Assembly: GCF_900609065.1 (NCBI RefSeq)
Contig: NZ_UXAU01000009.1
Span: 359,351 to 423,350 of the forward strand
DNA length: 64,000 nucleotides
Reading direction: 5' to 3'
Origin: Arthrobacter ulcerisalmonis
GTDB taxonomy: Bacteria > Actinomycetota > Actinomycetes > Actinomycetales > Micrococcaceae
A program made the translations under genes and the position numbers. The notes beneath the pieces are model-generated. The model saw only the letters and a program-made list of their open reading frames with translations, searched no databases and was not told the origin of the DNA. Of the stretch, positions 1-7,743 are shown piece by piece; position 1 is the first letter of the stretch; every line of letters begins with the position of its first letter.

Positions 1-134
1 AGCTCGTCCGGCGCCAGCACCCTGATGACGCCGGCCGCTTTCCGGAAGGCCTGAACCTTGAAGGTGGCGGCGCGGCTGCGCTCCAACCAGAAGGCGATTT
101 CGTCGAGGGCTGCAACGGCGTCCATACTCACCAT
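1..134 (-). CDS. PHP-domain protein, N-terminal fragment (runs off window)
   Basis: Reading the minus strand from an ATG at 134 gives an uninterrupted frame that leaves the window at base 1. The visible start, MVSMDAVAALDEIAF, followed by WLERSRAATFKVQAFRKAA, resembles the N-terminal helix-hairpin-helix region of actinobacterial PHP-domain phosphoesterases related to PolX. Only about 44 residues are present and the metal-binding PHP part lies outside, so the call rests on this short similarity. A second in-frame ATG at 125 is an equally good start. The plus-strand open frame across this area is its antisense shadow. Confidence 0.55.
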   Translation of the reverse strand, partial: MVSMDAVAALDEIAFWLERSRAATFKVQAFRKAAGVIRVLAPDE

Positions 135-177
135 CTTGGTCCGCCCGGAAGCTTTCTGGGGCAGGATGTGCTCGATT

Positions 178-206
178 TTGGTTTATTCCCAGGTAGGCCC
201 TATAGT
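178..206 (+). promoter_or_regulatory. Promoter of the tRNA operon
   Basis: TTGGTT (178-183), a 17-nt spacer and TATAGT (201-206) form a good sigma-70-type promoter about 90 nt before tRNA-Glu. No other gene start lies between it and the three tRNAs. Confidence 0.6.
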
Positions 207-295
207 TTTAGAGTCCAGTTCGGAGCTAATGCAGACGGGAAAGATGGAGAGCCTGACGGCTTGAAGCCTTTTTTATTTGTGCCGAACGGGTTCTG

Positions 296-368
296 GCCCC
301 CATCGTCTAGCGGCCTAGGACACCGCCCTTTCACGGCGGCGGCACGGGTTCGAATCCCGTTGGGGGTA
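296..368 (+). tRNA. tRNA-Glu (UUC)
   Basis: The cloverleaf folds fully. The acceptor stem GCCCCCA pairs with TGGGGGT, the anticodon stem CCGCC/GGCGG holds the loop CTTTCAC (anticodon TTC), and the T arm is canonical (TTCGAAT loop). Discriminator base A is at 368. CCA is not encoded. Confidence 0.96.
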
Positions 369-458
369 CGCAAGGAACTGGTCTGGCAGGCAGAAATTGT
401 CTGGTAAGCTAGAAGCCTTGAAAAAAGCAGTAGCGATACTGCTGAAGCAAGAAATCAA

Positions 459-532
459 GGCCCTGTAGCGCAGTTGGTTAGCGCGCCGCCCTGTCACGGC
501 GGAGGTCGCGGGTTCAAGTCCCGTCAGGGTCG
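459..532 (+). tRNA. tRNA-Asp (GUC)
   Basis: The acceptor stem GGCCCTG pairs with CAGGGTC. The anticodon arm CCGCC-CTGTCAC-GGCGG gives anticodon GTC. The T loop is TTCAAGT and the discriminator is G. It lies 90 nt after tRNA-Glu in the same orientation, probably in one transcript. Confidence 0.96.
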
Positions 533-580
533 CTCTGATAGTTGAAAGCAGTTTCAGCTGTCATGGTGACTAGTCACCAA

Positions 581-653
581 GGCTCTGTAGCTCAGTTGGT
601 AGAGCGTTCGACTGAAAATCGAAAGGTCACCGGATCGACGCCGGTCGGAGCCA
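581..653 (+). tRNA. tRNA-Phe (GAA)
   Basis: The acceptor stem GGCTCTG pairs with CGGAGCC. The anticodon arm TTCGA-CTGAAAA-TCGAA gives anticodon GAA. The T stem is ACCGG/CCGGT. The T loop reads ATCGACG, so position 54 is A rather than the usual T. The discriminator A653 is followed by an encoded CCA (654-656). Confidence 0.95.
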
Positions 654-661
654 CCACTGGG

Positions 662-691
662 AAGCATCAGTTCACACGAACTGGTGCTTTT
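662..691 (+). terminator. Terminator of the tRNA operon
   Basis: AAGCATCAGTTC and GAACTGGTGCTT pair around the loop ACAC with one mismatch and run into TTTT. It sits 9 nt after tRNA-Phe and closes the tRNA transcript. Confidence 0.85.
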
Positions 692-852
692 CTGCTTAAC
701 ACACCCCTTCTGAACGTTGCGATCCGGCATCGTTGTCAGCTTTGCGCCGCTTGGGCACGACAATGCCCTTGCCGTTTCCGTAGACTCCAAGGCTGCACCT
801 TGACCATAGAAAGCAGACTGAGCGTTGCATAGCGCCTAAGGAGAAACTGGGA

Positions 853-2718
853 ATGTCCGCCACACCAGGCACACGGACCATCAGCCAACCGAACGAGGAC
901 CAACCCCCGAAAGCGGGAGAACCGGGGCATGCGCCGCCGGGGAACGGCGGCTCAAAACTTGCCCCCTGGGTTTTTTGGCCCGCCGCGGCCGTCATCCTGA
1001 TTTTTGTCCTGTTCGCCACGATTTTCCCGAGCACGGCCACCGATGCCTTTGGGGCCATTCAGACCAACGTCATTAAATGGTTCGGCTGGTATTACGTTGC
1101 TGCCATTGCCCTGTTCGTCGCGTTCGCACTCTGGATTGGGCTGAGCCGCTACGGCGACATCAAACTGGGTAAAGACGAGGACGAACCTGAGTTCTCCGTC
1201 ATGTCGTGGTTCGCTCTGCTGTTCGCTGCCGGAATGGGCATTGGCCTGGTCTTCTTCGGCGTCGCAGAGCCACTGAACCACTTCGCCTCGCCTCGACCCG
1301 GCGTCGAGGGTTCCCCCTTCGCCTTGGCACAGCAGGCACTGACGCAGACGTACCTCCACTGGGGCCTGCACGCCTGGGCCATCTACGTGGTGGTGGGCGT
1401 GTCCATTGCTTATGCCGTGCATCGGAAGGGCCGCCCAATTTCCATCCGCTGGACGCTGGAGCCGCTGCTTGGCAAGAAGCGGGTCACGGGCGGTTGGGGC
1501 AACCTGATCGATGTGGTCGCGCTGGTGGGCACGCTGTTCGGTGTCGCCACGTCGCTGGGCTTAGGTGTCTTGCAGATCTCGGCTGGCCTGGACCACGCAA
1601 ACATTGTCCAGGCCACCACCATGACGCAGATCGGACTCATTCTCTGCATCATCACCCTGACCATCGTCTCCGTGGTCTCCGGCGTGGGAAAGGGAATGAA
1701 ATGGTTGTCCAACATCAACTTGATGCTGGCCGCCGGACTGCTTCTGGTGGTCCTCTTTACCGGACCCACGTTGTTCCTGCTTCGCGAGTTCGTGCAATCG
1801 ATCGGTAACTACCTGCAGAACGTTGTGGGCTTGACCTTTAATACTCTGGCATTCTCCGGGGCCGAAGGCGAGGCCTGGCAGGCGGCCTGGACCACGTTCT
1901 ACTGGGGCTGGTGGATCTCCTGGGCGCCGTTCGTGGGGATTTTCATCGCCCGCATCTCGAAGGGACGCACGGTTCGGCAGTTCGTGGCCGGCGTTCTGCT
2001 GGTTCCCACCATGGTGGGTTTCCTGTGGTTCGCAGTTTTGGGCGGCGCAGCCATTCACCGGGAACTCTTTGGCTCGGGCGGGCTGGTGGTCGACGGCGCA
2101 GTGGACACGGAAGGTGCGCTTTTCTCGCTCCTCGGTGACCTGCCCGGCGGTGCTGTCCTCACCATCGGGGCCATCATCCTGATTGCCATCTTCTTCATCA
2201 CCTCCGCCGACTCCGGGGCGCTGGTGATGGGCATGATTTCCACGGGCGGAGATGTGGAGCCGAAGAACTGGCTCCGAATTTTCTGGGCCCTCGCAGCAGC
2301 AGCTGCCGCAATCGCGTTGCTGCTCGCCGACGGATTGCAGGCGATTCAAACGGCAGCCATCCTCACTGCGGTGCCCTTCAGCGTGGTCATCATCCTGATG
2401 TGTGTCGCCACGGCCAAAGCATTCCACCTTGAACACGCCGCGCTGCTTCGCGGGCAGCGGAAGGTCGCCCGTGATCAATTGACGGCACACGTCACCGAAC
2501 ATGTGCAGGACTCTGTTCACGATTCGGTGCAGGAACACTACGAGGAGCATCTCGCTGATCGGGTCCAGGACCAGATCGCGGAGGCTGTCCACGCTCAGCT
2601 CAGTGACGCATCGGAGCCGCAGGGCGGGCCGGGGTCTACAGGTGAAACCCGACCGGACCCTCGACCGGAAGCTGCCCCCGGTTCTTCAACGGGTTCGGAC
2701 ACGGGCCGGCGCCGCTGA
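853..2718 (+). CDS. BCCT-family osmolyte transporter
   Basis: A 621-residue secondary carrier of the betaine/choline/carnitine family, which takes up compatible solutes, usually with sodium, across the cytoplasmic membrane. About twelve hydrophobic segments are visible. Near residue 128 is the glycine-rich MGIGLVFFGVAEPLNHF stretch, and near residue 346 the tryptophan-rich family signature WTTFYWGWWISWAPFVG. The C-terminal ~90 residues are hydrophilic, with repeated His/Gln/Glu amphipathic patterns (HVTEHVQDSVHDSVQEHYEE). They resemble the regulatory C-terminal extensions of osmosensing BCCT carriers, which is an inference. AAGGAG at 839-844 supports the ATG at 853. The exact substrate cannot be read from sequence. 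It follows the tRNA terminator and appears monocistronic. Confidence 0.93.
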   Translation: MSATPGTRTISQPNEDQPPKAGEPGHAPPGNGGSKLAPWVFWPAAAVILIFVLFATIFPSTATDAFGAIQTNVIKWFGWYYVAAIALFVAFALWIGLSRYGDIKLGKDEDEPEFSVMSWFALLFAAGMGIGLVFFGVAEPLNHFASPRPGVEGSPFALAQQALTQTYLHWGLHAWAIYVVVGVSIAYAVHRKGRPISIRWTLEPLLGKKRVTGGWGNLIDVVALVGTLFGVATSLGLGVLQISAGLDHANIVQATTMTQIGLILCIITLTIVSVVSGVGKGMKWLSNINLMLAAGLLLVVLFTGPTLFLLREFVQSIGNYLQNVVGLTFNTLAFSGAEGEAWQAAWTTFYWGWWISWAPFVGIFIARISKGRTVRQFVAGVLLVPTMVGFLWFAVLGGAAIHRELFGSGGLVVDGAVDTEGALFSLLGDLPGGAVLTIGAIILIAIFFITSADSGALVMGMISTGGDVEPKNWLRIFWALAAAAAAIALLLADGLQAIQTAAILTAVPFSVVIILMCVATAKAFHLEHAALLRGQRKVARDQLTAHVTEHVQDSVHDSVQEHYEEHLADRVQDQIAEAVHAQLSDASEPQGGPGSTGETRPDPRPEAAPGSSTGSDTGRRR

Positions 2719-2868
2719 CCCTCGACGGTTGGCATAGCCGCCCGCCGCCGTCGAACGTTCCCAAGGACTCAGGAGCGGAAGGGTTCCAACAAACCTGGCC
2801 CCCAGCTCATCCGACACATCATCGCAGGCTAGCGATAGGGTAAAGAGCAACAGAAGGGGGAGTTCCTG

Positions 2869-3348
2869 ATGGAGTACCCGAACGCGCGGCCAGGTCAGAG
2901 CCCAGCGGCCGCCACCACCGATATTGCTGCCCTCCCCGACCCTGCCCTGGCACCTGAGCTGGGGCAGGCCGTGGGCAGGACGGTTATCGCCGAAACGGCC
3001 GTGGCGAAGGTCGCGGGCATTGCCGCACGGTCCGTCGCAGGAGTCCATTCCCTGGGGTCCGCCCCGTCGCGAGCGCTGGGCGCCATCCGCGACGCCGTCG
3101 GCAGCACCGACCATGCCTCCGGGGTCCGCGCGGAGGTCGGCGAGACCCAGGTGGCCGTGGATATCAATCTGGTGGCATCCTACGGTTCGCCGTTGCACTC
3201 CTTGGCGAATCAGGTGCGTGCAGCCGTGTACGGAGCCATCACCGACCTGGTGGGGTTGCAGGTCATCGAGGTCAACATCGAAGTCACGGACGTCTACGTT
3301 CCGCCGCCCGCCAAGACCACTACCCCTGATCGGGAGGCCCTGCAATGA
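2869..3348 (+). CDS. Asp23/Gls24 family envelope stress protein
   Basis: A 159-residue protein with an Asp23 (alkaline shock, Gls24) domain over roughly residues 40-150. The repeated small-residue helix VAKVAGIAARSVAGVHSLG and the later IEVNIEVTDVYVP strand are typical. In Staphylococcus, Asp23 is a cytosolic coat on the membrane held by AmaP; here both partner types occur in one operon. A purine-rich run (AGAAGGGGGAG) precedes the ATG. The gene opens a five-gene cluster whose stop and start codons all overlap, so translation is probably coupled. Confidence 0.9.
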   Translation: MEYPNARPGQSPAAATTDIAALPDPALAPELGQAVGRTVIAETAVAKVAGIAARSVAGVHSLGSAPSRALGAIRDAVGSTDHASGVRAEVGETQVAVDINLVASYGSPLHSLANQVRAAVYGAITDLVGLQVIEVNIEVTDVYVPPPAKTTTPDREALQ

Positions 3349-3536
3349 ATTTCACCTTGGCTGGCATCGCAGTCGGCGCTTTCGTAGCGTTCATGTCTCT
3401 TCAATTCGGCCTGTGGGGCTTCCTCATCTCGCTGATCTTCATGGCAATTGGCGCTGTTCTGGGCCGCGCCGCCGAGGGCAAACTTGACCTTCGCGGCGTC
3501 CTCGACGCCCTCACCGGCAGGCGCTCGTCCTCATGA
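3345..3536 (+). CDS. Small membrane protein, DUF2273 type
   Basis: 63 residues with two hydrophobic helices separated by a short loop (VGAFVAFMSLQFGLWGFLIS, then LIFMAIGAVLGRAAEG) and a basic C-terminus ending GRRSSS. Size, topology and position next to Asp23 genes fit the DUF2273 family that accompanies Asp23/AmaP in Gram-positive bacteria. It overlaps the Asp23 stop and the next start by four bases at each end. No enzymatic motif is present; a membrane scaffold role is inferred. Confidence 0.82.
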   Translation: MNFTLAGIAVGAFVAFMSLQFGLWGFLISLIFMAIGAVLGRAAEGKLDLRGVLDALTGRRSSS

Positions 3537-3904
3537 GCGTCTCCGTGTCGCCCGATCAGGCCTTCAACGGCCACAACCGCATCAGTACGCAGGCGTTGAC
3601 CAGCCTCGCCAAAGTAGCTGCGGCCCAAGCCCTGGGCGTTGATGCCCAAGAGGTGCGGGCAGATTGGACGGACGACGACGGCCTCCTGGCTCTCTCGATC
3701 CTGGCACCCATCAGCGTCCCGCCGTTGCGCGCTGCCTCGGCTGCGCGCGCCAGTGAACTCAGCAGCGGCTCCATCTGGGACCGCACCGTGCAGGCCAAGG
3801 CGCTCATCCTGGAATCAGTCAGCGAACTCAGCGGCGCGAGCTTGAGCAGGGTGGACATCCGGATCAGTGGCGCCAAGATCAGCGAAGGGGAACGCGTTCG
3901 ATGA
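3533..3904 (+). CDS. Asp23-like protein, second copy
   Basis: 123 residues. The pattern RISTQALTSLAKVAAAQALG followed by strands with SILAPISVPPL and a closing LSRVDIRISGAKI strand matches the Asp23 fold, diverged from the first copy at 2869. It probably contributes to the same membrane-associated assembly. Both ends overlap the neighbouring genes by four bases (ATGA type), so it is translated with them. It could also be classed only as a conserved hypothetical Asp23 relative. Confidence 0.68.
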   Translation: MSVSVSPDQAFNGHNRISTQALTSLAKVAAAQALGVDAQEVRADWTDDDGLLALSILAPISVPPLRAASAARASELSSGSIWDRTVQAKALILESVSELSGASLSRVDIRISGAKISEGERVR

Positions 3905-4557
3905 CCAGCACGATGGACAGCGGGACCGCACGGGACGAACAGCAGGCCCCGCGAGCCGCGGCATCAGCAGGGCCGCTGCTGCGCAGGGTGGTGCGCCGCG
4001 AAACGCACTCAAACCGTGCCACGATCGCCATTATGGCGGCAGTCCTTGTCATTTGCCTGGCCGCGTACGGGCTCCTTGAATCGGCAGTACACGCCATCGG
4101 CCAACCTCCGTGGTTGATTGATCCGCAGGAAGCGATGGAACGCATCGTTGCGTTGCCCGCAGGTATCTCGCCAGTGCTTCTTGGCGCTATCGGTGCTGTT
4201 GTGGCCATGCTTGGCTTGGTCTTTTTCTTCAATGGCGTCCTTCCCGGAAGACGCGCCCGGCATTCCCTGACGTTGGCCAGCAACGCCGCTCCACATCACG
4301 CAGTGGTGGTGGATGACGAGGTCATCGCCTCCTCCCTGGCCCGCCGCGCCCGCTTGGCCGCGAACGTTACGCCAGCGCAGGTGATGGTAGTGGTGTCGCA
4401 GCGTCACGTCCAGGTGAATCTACGCCCCACCTCCGGCGTTCCGGTGTCGCACGATGCCGTCCAATCTGCAGTCCAGGACGAGCTGAACCAGATGGCGTTG
4501 GTACCCAGCCCAGAAGTCCGTATCCACATCACACCGGCGGGAGTGATCGGCGCGTGA
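3901..4557 (+). CDS. DUF6286-type membrane protein
   Basis: 218 residues. Two membrane segments flank an outside loop: IMAAVLVICLAAYGLLESAV near residue 40 and the run ending GLVFFFNGVLPG near residue 105. The soluble C-terminal half contains HHAVVVDDEVIASSLARRAR and VMVVVSQRHVQVNL and resembles an Asp23-like or AmaP-like cytoplasmic domain. This layout is typical of DUF6286 proteins in actinobacterial Asp23 operons. The function is not known. It probably anchors the Asp23 proteins together with the next gene. Confidence 0.72.
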   Translation: MTSTMDSGTARDEQQAPRAAASAGPLLRRVVRRETHSNRATIAIMAAVLVICLAAYGLLESAVHAIGQPPWLIDPQEAMERIVALPAGISPVLLGAIGAVVAMLGLVFFFNGVLPGRRARHSLTLASNAAPHHAVVVDDEVIASSLARRARLAANVTPAQVMVVVSQRHVQVNLRPTSGVPVSHDAVQSAVQDELNQMALVPSPEVRIHITPAGVIGA

Positions 4558-5165
4558 ACAGTACACCCAGTGCCCTCAATCGGATCCTGATCATTCTCCT
4601 GGGTCTGGTGCTTCTGGCCCTCGGCCTGTCGCTCGTCGCCTTGGCTGCAGTTCCCGCGGCCGCAGCCTGGTGGCAGGCCAATACCCCCGGCGTCTGGCAG
4701 GGCCTCAACAACGCTTTCAATCAGACCCGTTTCCCGGGCCGCACCGAAAGTTGGCTCTGGATTGTGGCCGCGGTGGTCCTCCTGATCCTGATCGGGCTCA
4801 TGGTGGCGTGGGTTGCGCAGCAAGGTAAGGGCAGGTCCAGCCTGCTCGCCTCGGCCTACGATCCGGGCGACGTCCCAGGGGATGTGCGCATCGGCGCGGG
4901 CGTCGCCGAACAGGCCTTGAAGCACGCACTAGCTGGCCGCCCCGACCTCGCCGGGGCCACCATTTCCACGTACAGCATCAAGGGCACGCCGGCCCTGAAG
5001 GTCAAGCTCCTGCCGCGCCAGGGCGTCGCGCCGCATCTACTCGCCGCGGAGGTATCTTCACTCCTTGAAGCGTTGGACTCGGTGGTGGGCAAGGAAACGC
5101 CAGTCCTGATCCACATCGGTGCTGGGGCCAGGGCCCGCTTTGCCCGCGCCGAAAGGGTCCGCTGA
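4554..5165 (+). CDS. AmaP-like alkaline shock membrane anchor
   Basis: 203 residues starting at a GTG that overlaps the previous stop. There are two membrane helices, ILIILLGLVLLALGLSLVAL near the N-terminus and a second around residues 63-82. A cytoplasmic domain with a run of short beta strands (ISTYSIKGTPALKVKLLPRQ) follows. This is the arrangement of AmaP, which tethers Asp23 to the membrane in Staphylococcus. It is the last gene of the operon; a hairpin follows 72 nt downstream. Confidence 0.78.
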   Translation: MNSTPSALNRILIILLGLVLLALGLSLVALAAVPAAAAWWQANTPGVWQGLNNAFNQTRFPGRTESWLWIVAAVVLLILIGLMVAWVAQQGKGRSSLLASAYDPGDVPGDVRIGAGVAEQALKHALAGRPDLAGATISTYSIKGTPALKVKLLPRQGVAPHLLAAEVSSLLEALDSVVGKETPVLIHIGAGARARFARAERVR

Positions 5166-5237
5166 CGCCATACGGGTGGACCCCAGCGTCACCTGCACGC
5201 TTCATCCGGTAATTTACCCCGTTGAGGGAGGCAGCTC

Positions 5238-5267
5238 GGCTGCGCGTTCGGCTTTCAACGCGCAGCC
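5238..5267 (+). terminator. Hairpin after the Asp23 operon
   Basis: GGCTGCGCGTT and AACGCGCAGCC are perfectly complementary (11 bp) with an 8-nt loop. There is no T-run, so it is either a T-less terminator or an RNA-stabilising hairpin between the Asp23 operon and the sugar operon promoter. Confidence 0.5.
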
Positions 5268-5303
5268 GGCCAGGTCCGTTCCCGCATCGTTACATTTTCT
5301 AAA

Positions 5304-5317
5304 TGTAAACGCTTGCA
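5304..5317 (+). promoter_or_regulatory. LacI-family operator at the sugar operon promoter
   Basis: TGTAAACGCTTGCA fits the LacI/GalR operator pattern TGNAANCGNTTNCA at every fixed position. It overlaps a candidate promoter: -35 TTGCAT (5313-5318), 18-nt spacer, -10 TACTGT (5337-5342). A bound repressor would therefore block RNA polymerase. The obvious candidate regulator is the LacI protein at 9006, at the end of the same cluster. Confidence 0.82.
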
Positions 5318-5411
5318 TTTTCGTGTGACACTTGGCTACTGTGATGGTTACCACAAGAACTCACCTTAGTAACCGCACATTTCTTGTCACTCAGCGAGGA
5401 GCCTCAAGCAG

Positions 5412-6695
5412 ATGAAAACTCCGAAATTCCTACTTCCCGTAGCCACGGTCGGCGTCTTGGCCCTGACCCTTTCCGCATGTGCGGGCGGCGGCGGAACCAC
5501 TGACAGTGGCGGCGGCGACGCCGCAGCAAACCTCGAGGGCCGCGGGCCCATTACCTACGTCCAGGGTAAGGACAACAGCAACGTTGTCCGCCCCTTGGTG
5601 GATAAGTGGAATGCCGCCCACCCGAACGAGAAAGTCACGTTCAAGGAACAGACCGATTCGGCTGACCAGCAGCACGATGACCTGGTGCAGAACTATCAAT
5701 CAAAGAACGCCAACTATGACGTTGCCAGCGTGGACGTCGTGTGGACGGCCGAGTTCGCGGCCAAGGGTTGGTTGCAGCCGCTCAAGGACACCATGGCAGT
5801 TGACACCTCAGCCATGCTCAAGCCCACGGTCGAGGCGGGTTCGTACAAGGGCACCCTCTACGCGGCCCCGGTGTCCTCTGACGGTGGCATCCTCTACTAC
5901 CGCAAGGACCTGGTTCCCACCCCGCCCAAGACGTGGGACGAAATGATGGGCATGTGTTCCATCGCCAAGACCAACAACATTGACTGCTACTCCGGCCAGT
6001 TCAAGCAGTACGAAGGCCTCACGGTCAACGCCTCCGAGGCTATCAACTCCGCTGGTGGGTCAGTGCTGAACTCGGACGGCAAACCCAACCTGAACACGCC
6101 AGAGGCTAAGGCTGGCTTGGAGAACCTGGTTGCCGCTTTCAAGGATGGCAACATCCCGGAACAGGCTATTACGTACCAGGAAGAGGAAAGCCGCCGGGCG
6201 TTCCAGGACGGCAACCTGCTGTTCCTGCGCAACTGGCCTTACGTGTACAACCTCGCCAGCACTGAAGGATCGTCCAAGGTCAAGGACGTTCTGGGCATGA
6301 CTGCGCTCCCCGGCAAGGACGGCCCCGGCGCCTCCTCACTGGGCGGCCACAGTGCAGCCATCAGCGTCTACTCCAAAAACAAGGCCACCGCGCTGGATTT
6401 TGTGAAGTTCCTGACGGCCGAAGAGCAGCAGAAGTTCTTCGCCACCCAGGGTTCGCTGGCTCCGGTGCTGGGTGCCCTGTATGAGGATCAGGCACTGGTC
6501 TCCAAGCTGCCGTACCTGCCGGTCCTGAAGACCTCGATCGAGAACGCTGTCCCACGCCCGGTCACGCCGTTCTACCCGGCCGTCACCAAGGCCATCCAGG
6601 AGAATGCCTACGCAGCGCTGAAGGGCGACAAGACCGCCGAGAAGGCGCTGGCTGACATGCAGGCCTCCATCGAATCCGCTGGCGCGGGATCGTAG
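5412..6695 (+). CDS. Sugar ABC transporter, substrate-binding lipoprotein
   Basis: 427 residues. A lipoprotein signal peptide with lipobox LSAC (Cys23) is followed by a Gly/Ser/Thr linker (GGGGTTDSGGG) and a family 1 extracellular sugar-binding fold (ITYVQGKDNSNVVRPLVDKW). The protein should be lipid-anchored outside the membrane and deliver a sugar to the two permeases that follow. Overall it resembles trehalose/maltose binders of the LpqY/ThuE type, but the ligand is inferred only. AGCGAGGAGCC upstream is the ribosome binding site. First gene of a four-gene operon under the LacI operator at 5304. Confidence 0.9.
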   Translation: MKTPKFLLPVATVGVLALTLSACAGGGGTTDSGGGDAAANLEGRGPITYVQGKDNSNVVRPLVDKWNAAHPNEKVTFKEQTDSADQQHDDLVQNYQSKNANYDVASVDVVWTAEFAAKGWLQPLKDTMAVDTSAMLKPTVEAGSYKGTLYAAPVSSDGGILYYRKDLVPTPPKTWDEMMGMCSIAKTNNIDCYSGQFKQYEGLTVNASEAINSAGGSVLNSDGKPNLNTPEAKAGLENLVAAFKDGNIPEQAITYQEEESRRAFQDGNLLFLRNWPYVYNLASTEGSSKVKDVLGMTALPGKDGPGASSLGGHSAAISVYSKNKATALDFVKFLTAEEQQKFFATQGSLAPVLGALYEDQALVSKLPYLPVLKTSIENAVPRPVTPFYPAVTKAIQENAYAALKGDKTAEKALADMQASIESAGAGS

Positions 6696-6702
6696 CCTAA
6701 CC

Positions 6703-7743
6703 ATGGCAACCGAAGCAGGCCCGGCGTCAGCAACAAAGCTGGCGCCGGGCGGGACCCCTGGCAAGCAGGGCCCCAAAGGCGTGGGGGAAGACAAGAAGAA
6801 CGCCAGCCAAGGCAGGTGGGCTGCCTGGCTTCTGGCTCCCACCGTGGTGGCACTGGGTATTGTTATCGTCTACCCGATCATCAGTGCCATCGTCATGTCG
6901 TTCCAGAAGGACGCAGGGCTGGACCCTGTAACGGGGCTCTTCGCCCCCGGCGGCCCAGCTGGTCTCCAGAACTACGTGAACTGGGTATTGCAGCAGTGTG
7001 CCTCGCCGAATGGCGGATCCGTTGCCTGTCCTCCCGGCACCCTGGGTGGCCAGTTCTGGACAGCCACTGGCACCACCTTCTTCTTCACCGTGGTTACAGT
7101 GGCACTAGAAACGGTGCTCGGTTTCTGGATGGCCATCATCATGGCCCGTACCTTCAAGGGCCGCAGCCTGATCCGTGCAGCTGTCCTGGTTCCGTGGGCC
7201 ATCCCCACGGCTGTGACCGCCAAGCTCTGGCTCTTCATCTTCGACTATGAAGGCATCGCCAACAACCTGTTCAATGTCTCCATCCTCTGGACAGGCAGCG
7301 AGTGGCCAGCGAAGTGGGCGGTGATTATTGCTGATACGTGGAAGACCACGCCGTTCATGGCGTTGCTCATCCTGGCCGGCCTGCAGATGATCCCGGCGGA
7401 TGTGTACGAAGCGGCAAAGGTTGACGGCACCACCACCTGGCAGCGTTTCCGGCTGATCACGCTCCCGCTGGTCAAGCCGGCGCTCATGGTTGCTATCCTC
7501 TTCCGCACCCTGGACGCCTTGCGCATGTTCGACCTGCCGTACATCCTGACCCAGGGCGCCAACAACACCACAACGTTGTCCATCCTGGTGATCAACCAAA
7601 TCAGACAAGGGTTCAACGCGGCGGCGGCGCTCTCGACAATTACCTTTGTGATCATCTTCCTGGTGGCGTTCATCTTCGTCAGATTCCTGGGAGCTAACGT
7701 GGTGGAGCAAAGCGGCGCTCCCAGTAAGGGGAAGAAGAAATGA
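6703..7743 (+). CDS. Sugar ABC transporter permease 1 (SugA/MalF-like)
   Basis: 346 residues. A polar Lys/Gly-rich N-terminus of about 40 residues is followed by six membrane segments. The ATPase-docking EAA loop of binding-protein-dependent permeases is visible near residue 236 (YEAAKVDGTTTWQRFRLITL). A large periplasmic insert with two cysteines (QQCASPNGGSVACPPG) lies between helices 1 and 2 and could form a disulfide. It starts 7 nt after the binding protein stop and overlaps the second permease by four bases. No ATPase is encoded in the operon, so the complex probably uses a shared MsiK-type ATPase from elsewhere. Confidence 0.92.
   Translation: MATEAGPASATKLAPGGTPGKQGPKGVGEDKKNASQGRWAAWLLAPTVVALGIVIVYPIISAIVMSFQKDAGLDPVTGLFAPGGPAGLQNYVNWVLQQCASPNGGSVACPPGTLGGQFWTATGTTFFFTVVTVALETVLGFWMAIIMARTFKGRSLIRAAVLVPWAIPTAVTAKLWLFIFDYEGIANNLFNVSILWTGSEWPAKWAVIIADTWKTTPFMALLILAGLQMIPADVYEAAKVDGTTTWQRFRLITLPLVKPALMVAILFRTLDALRMFDLPYILTQGANNTTTLSILVINQIRQGFNAAAALSTITFVIIFLVAFIFVRFLGANVVEQSGAPSKGKKK

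Noticed and set aside
58..407. Short plus-strand open frames across the left edge and tRNA-Glu
   Set aside because: One is antisense to the PHP-domain fragment and the other runs into the tRNA; neither has a ribosome site.
5238..5267. Second LacI-type operator near the sugar promoter
   Set aside because: The dyad GGCTGCGCGTT/AACGCGCAGCC does not fit the TGNAANCGNTTNCA pattern and is better explained as a terminator hairpin.
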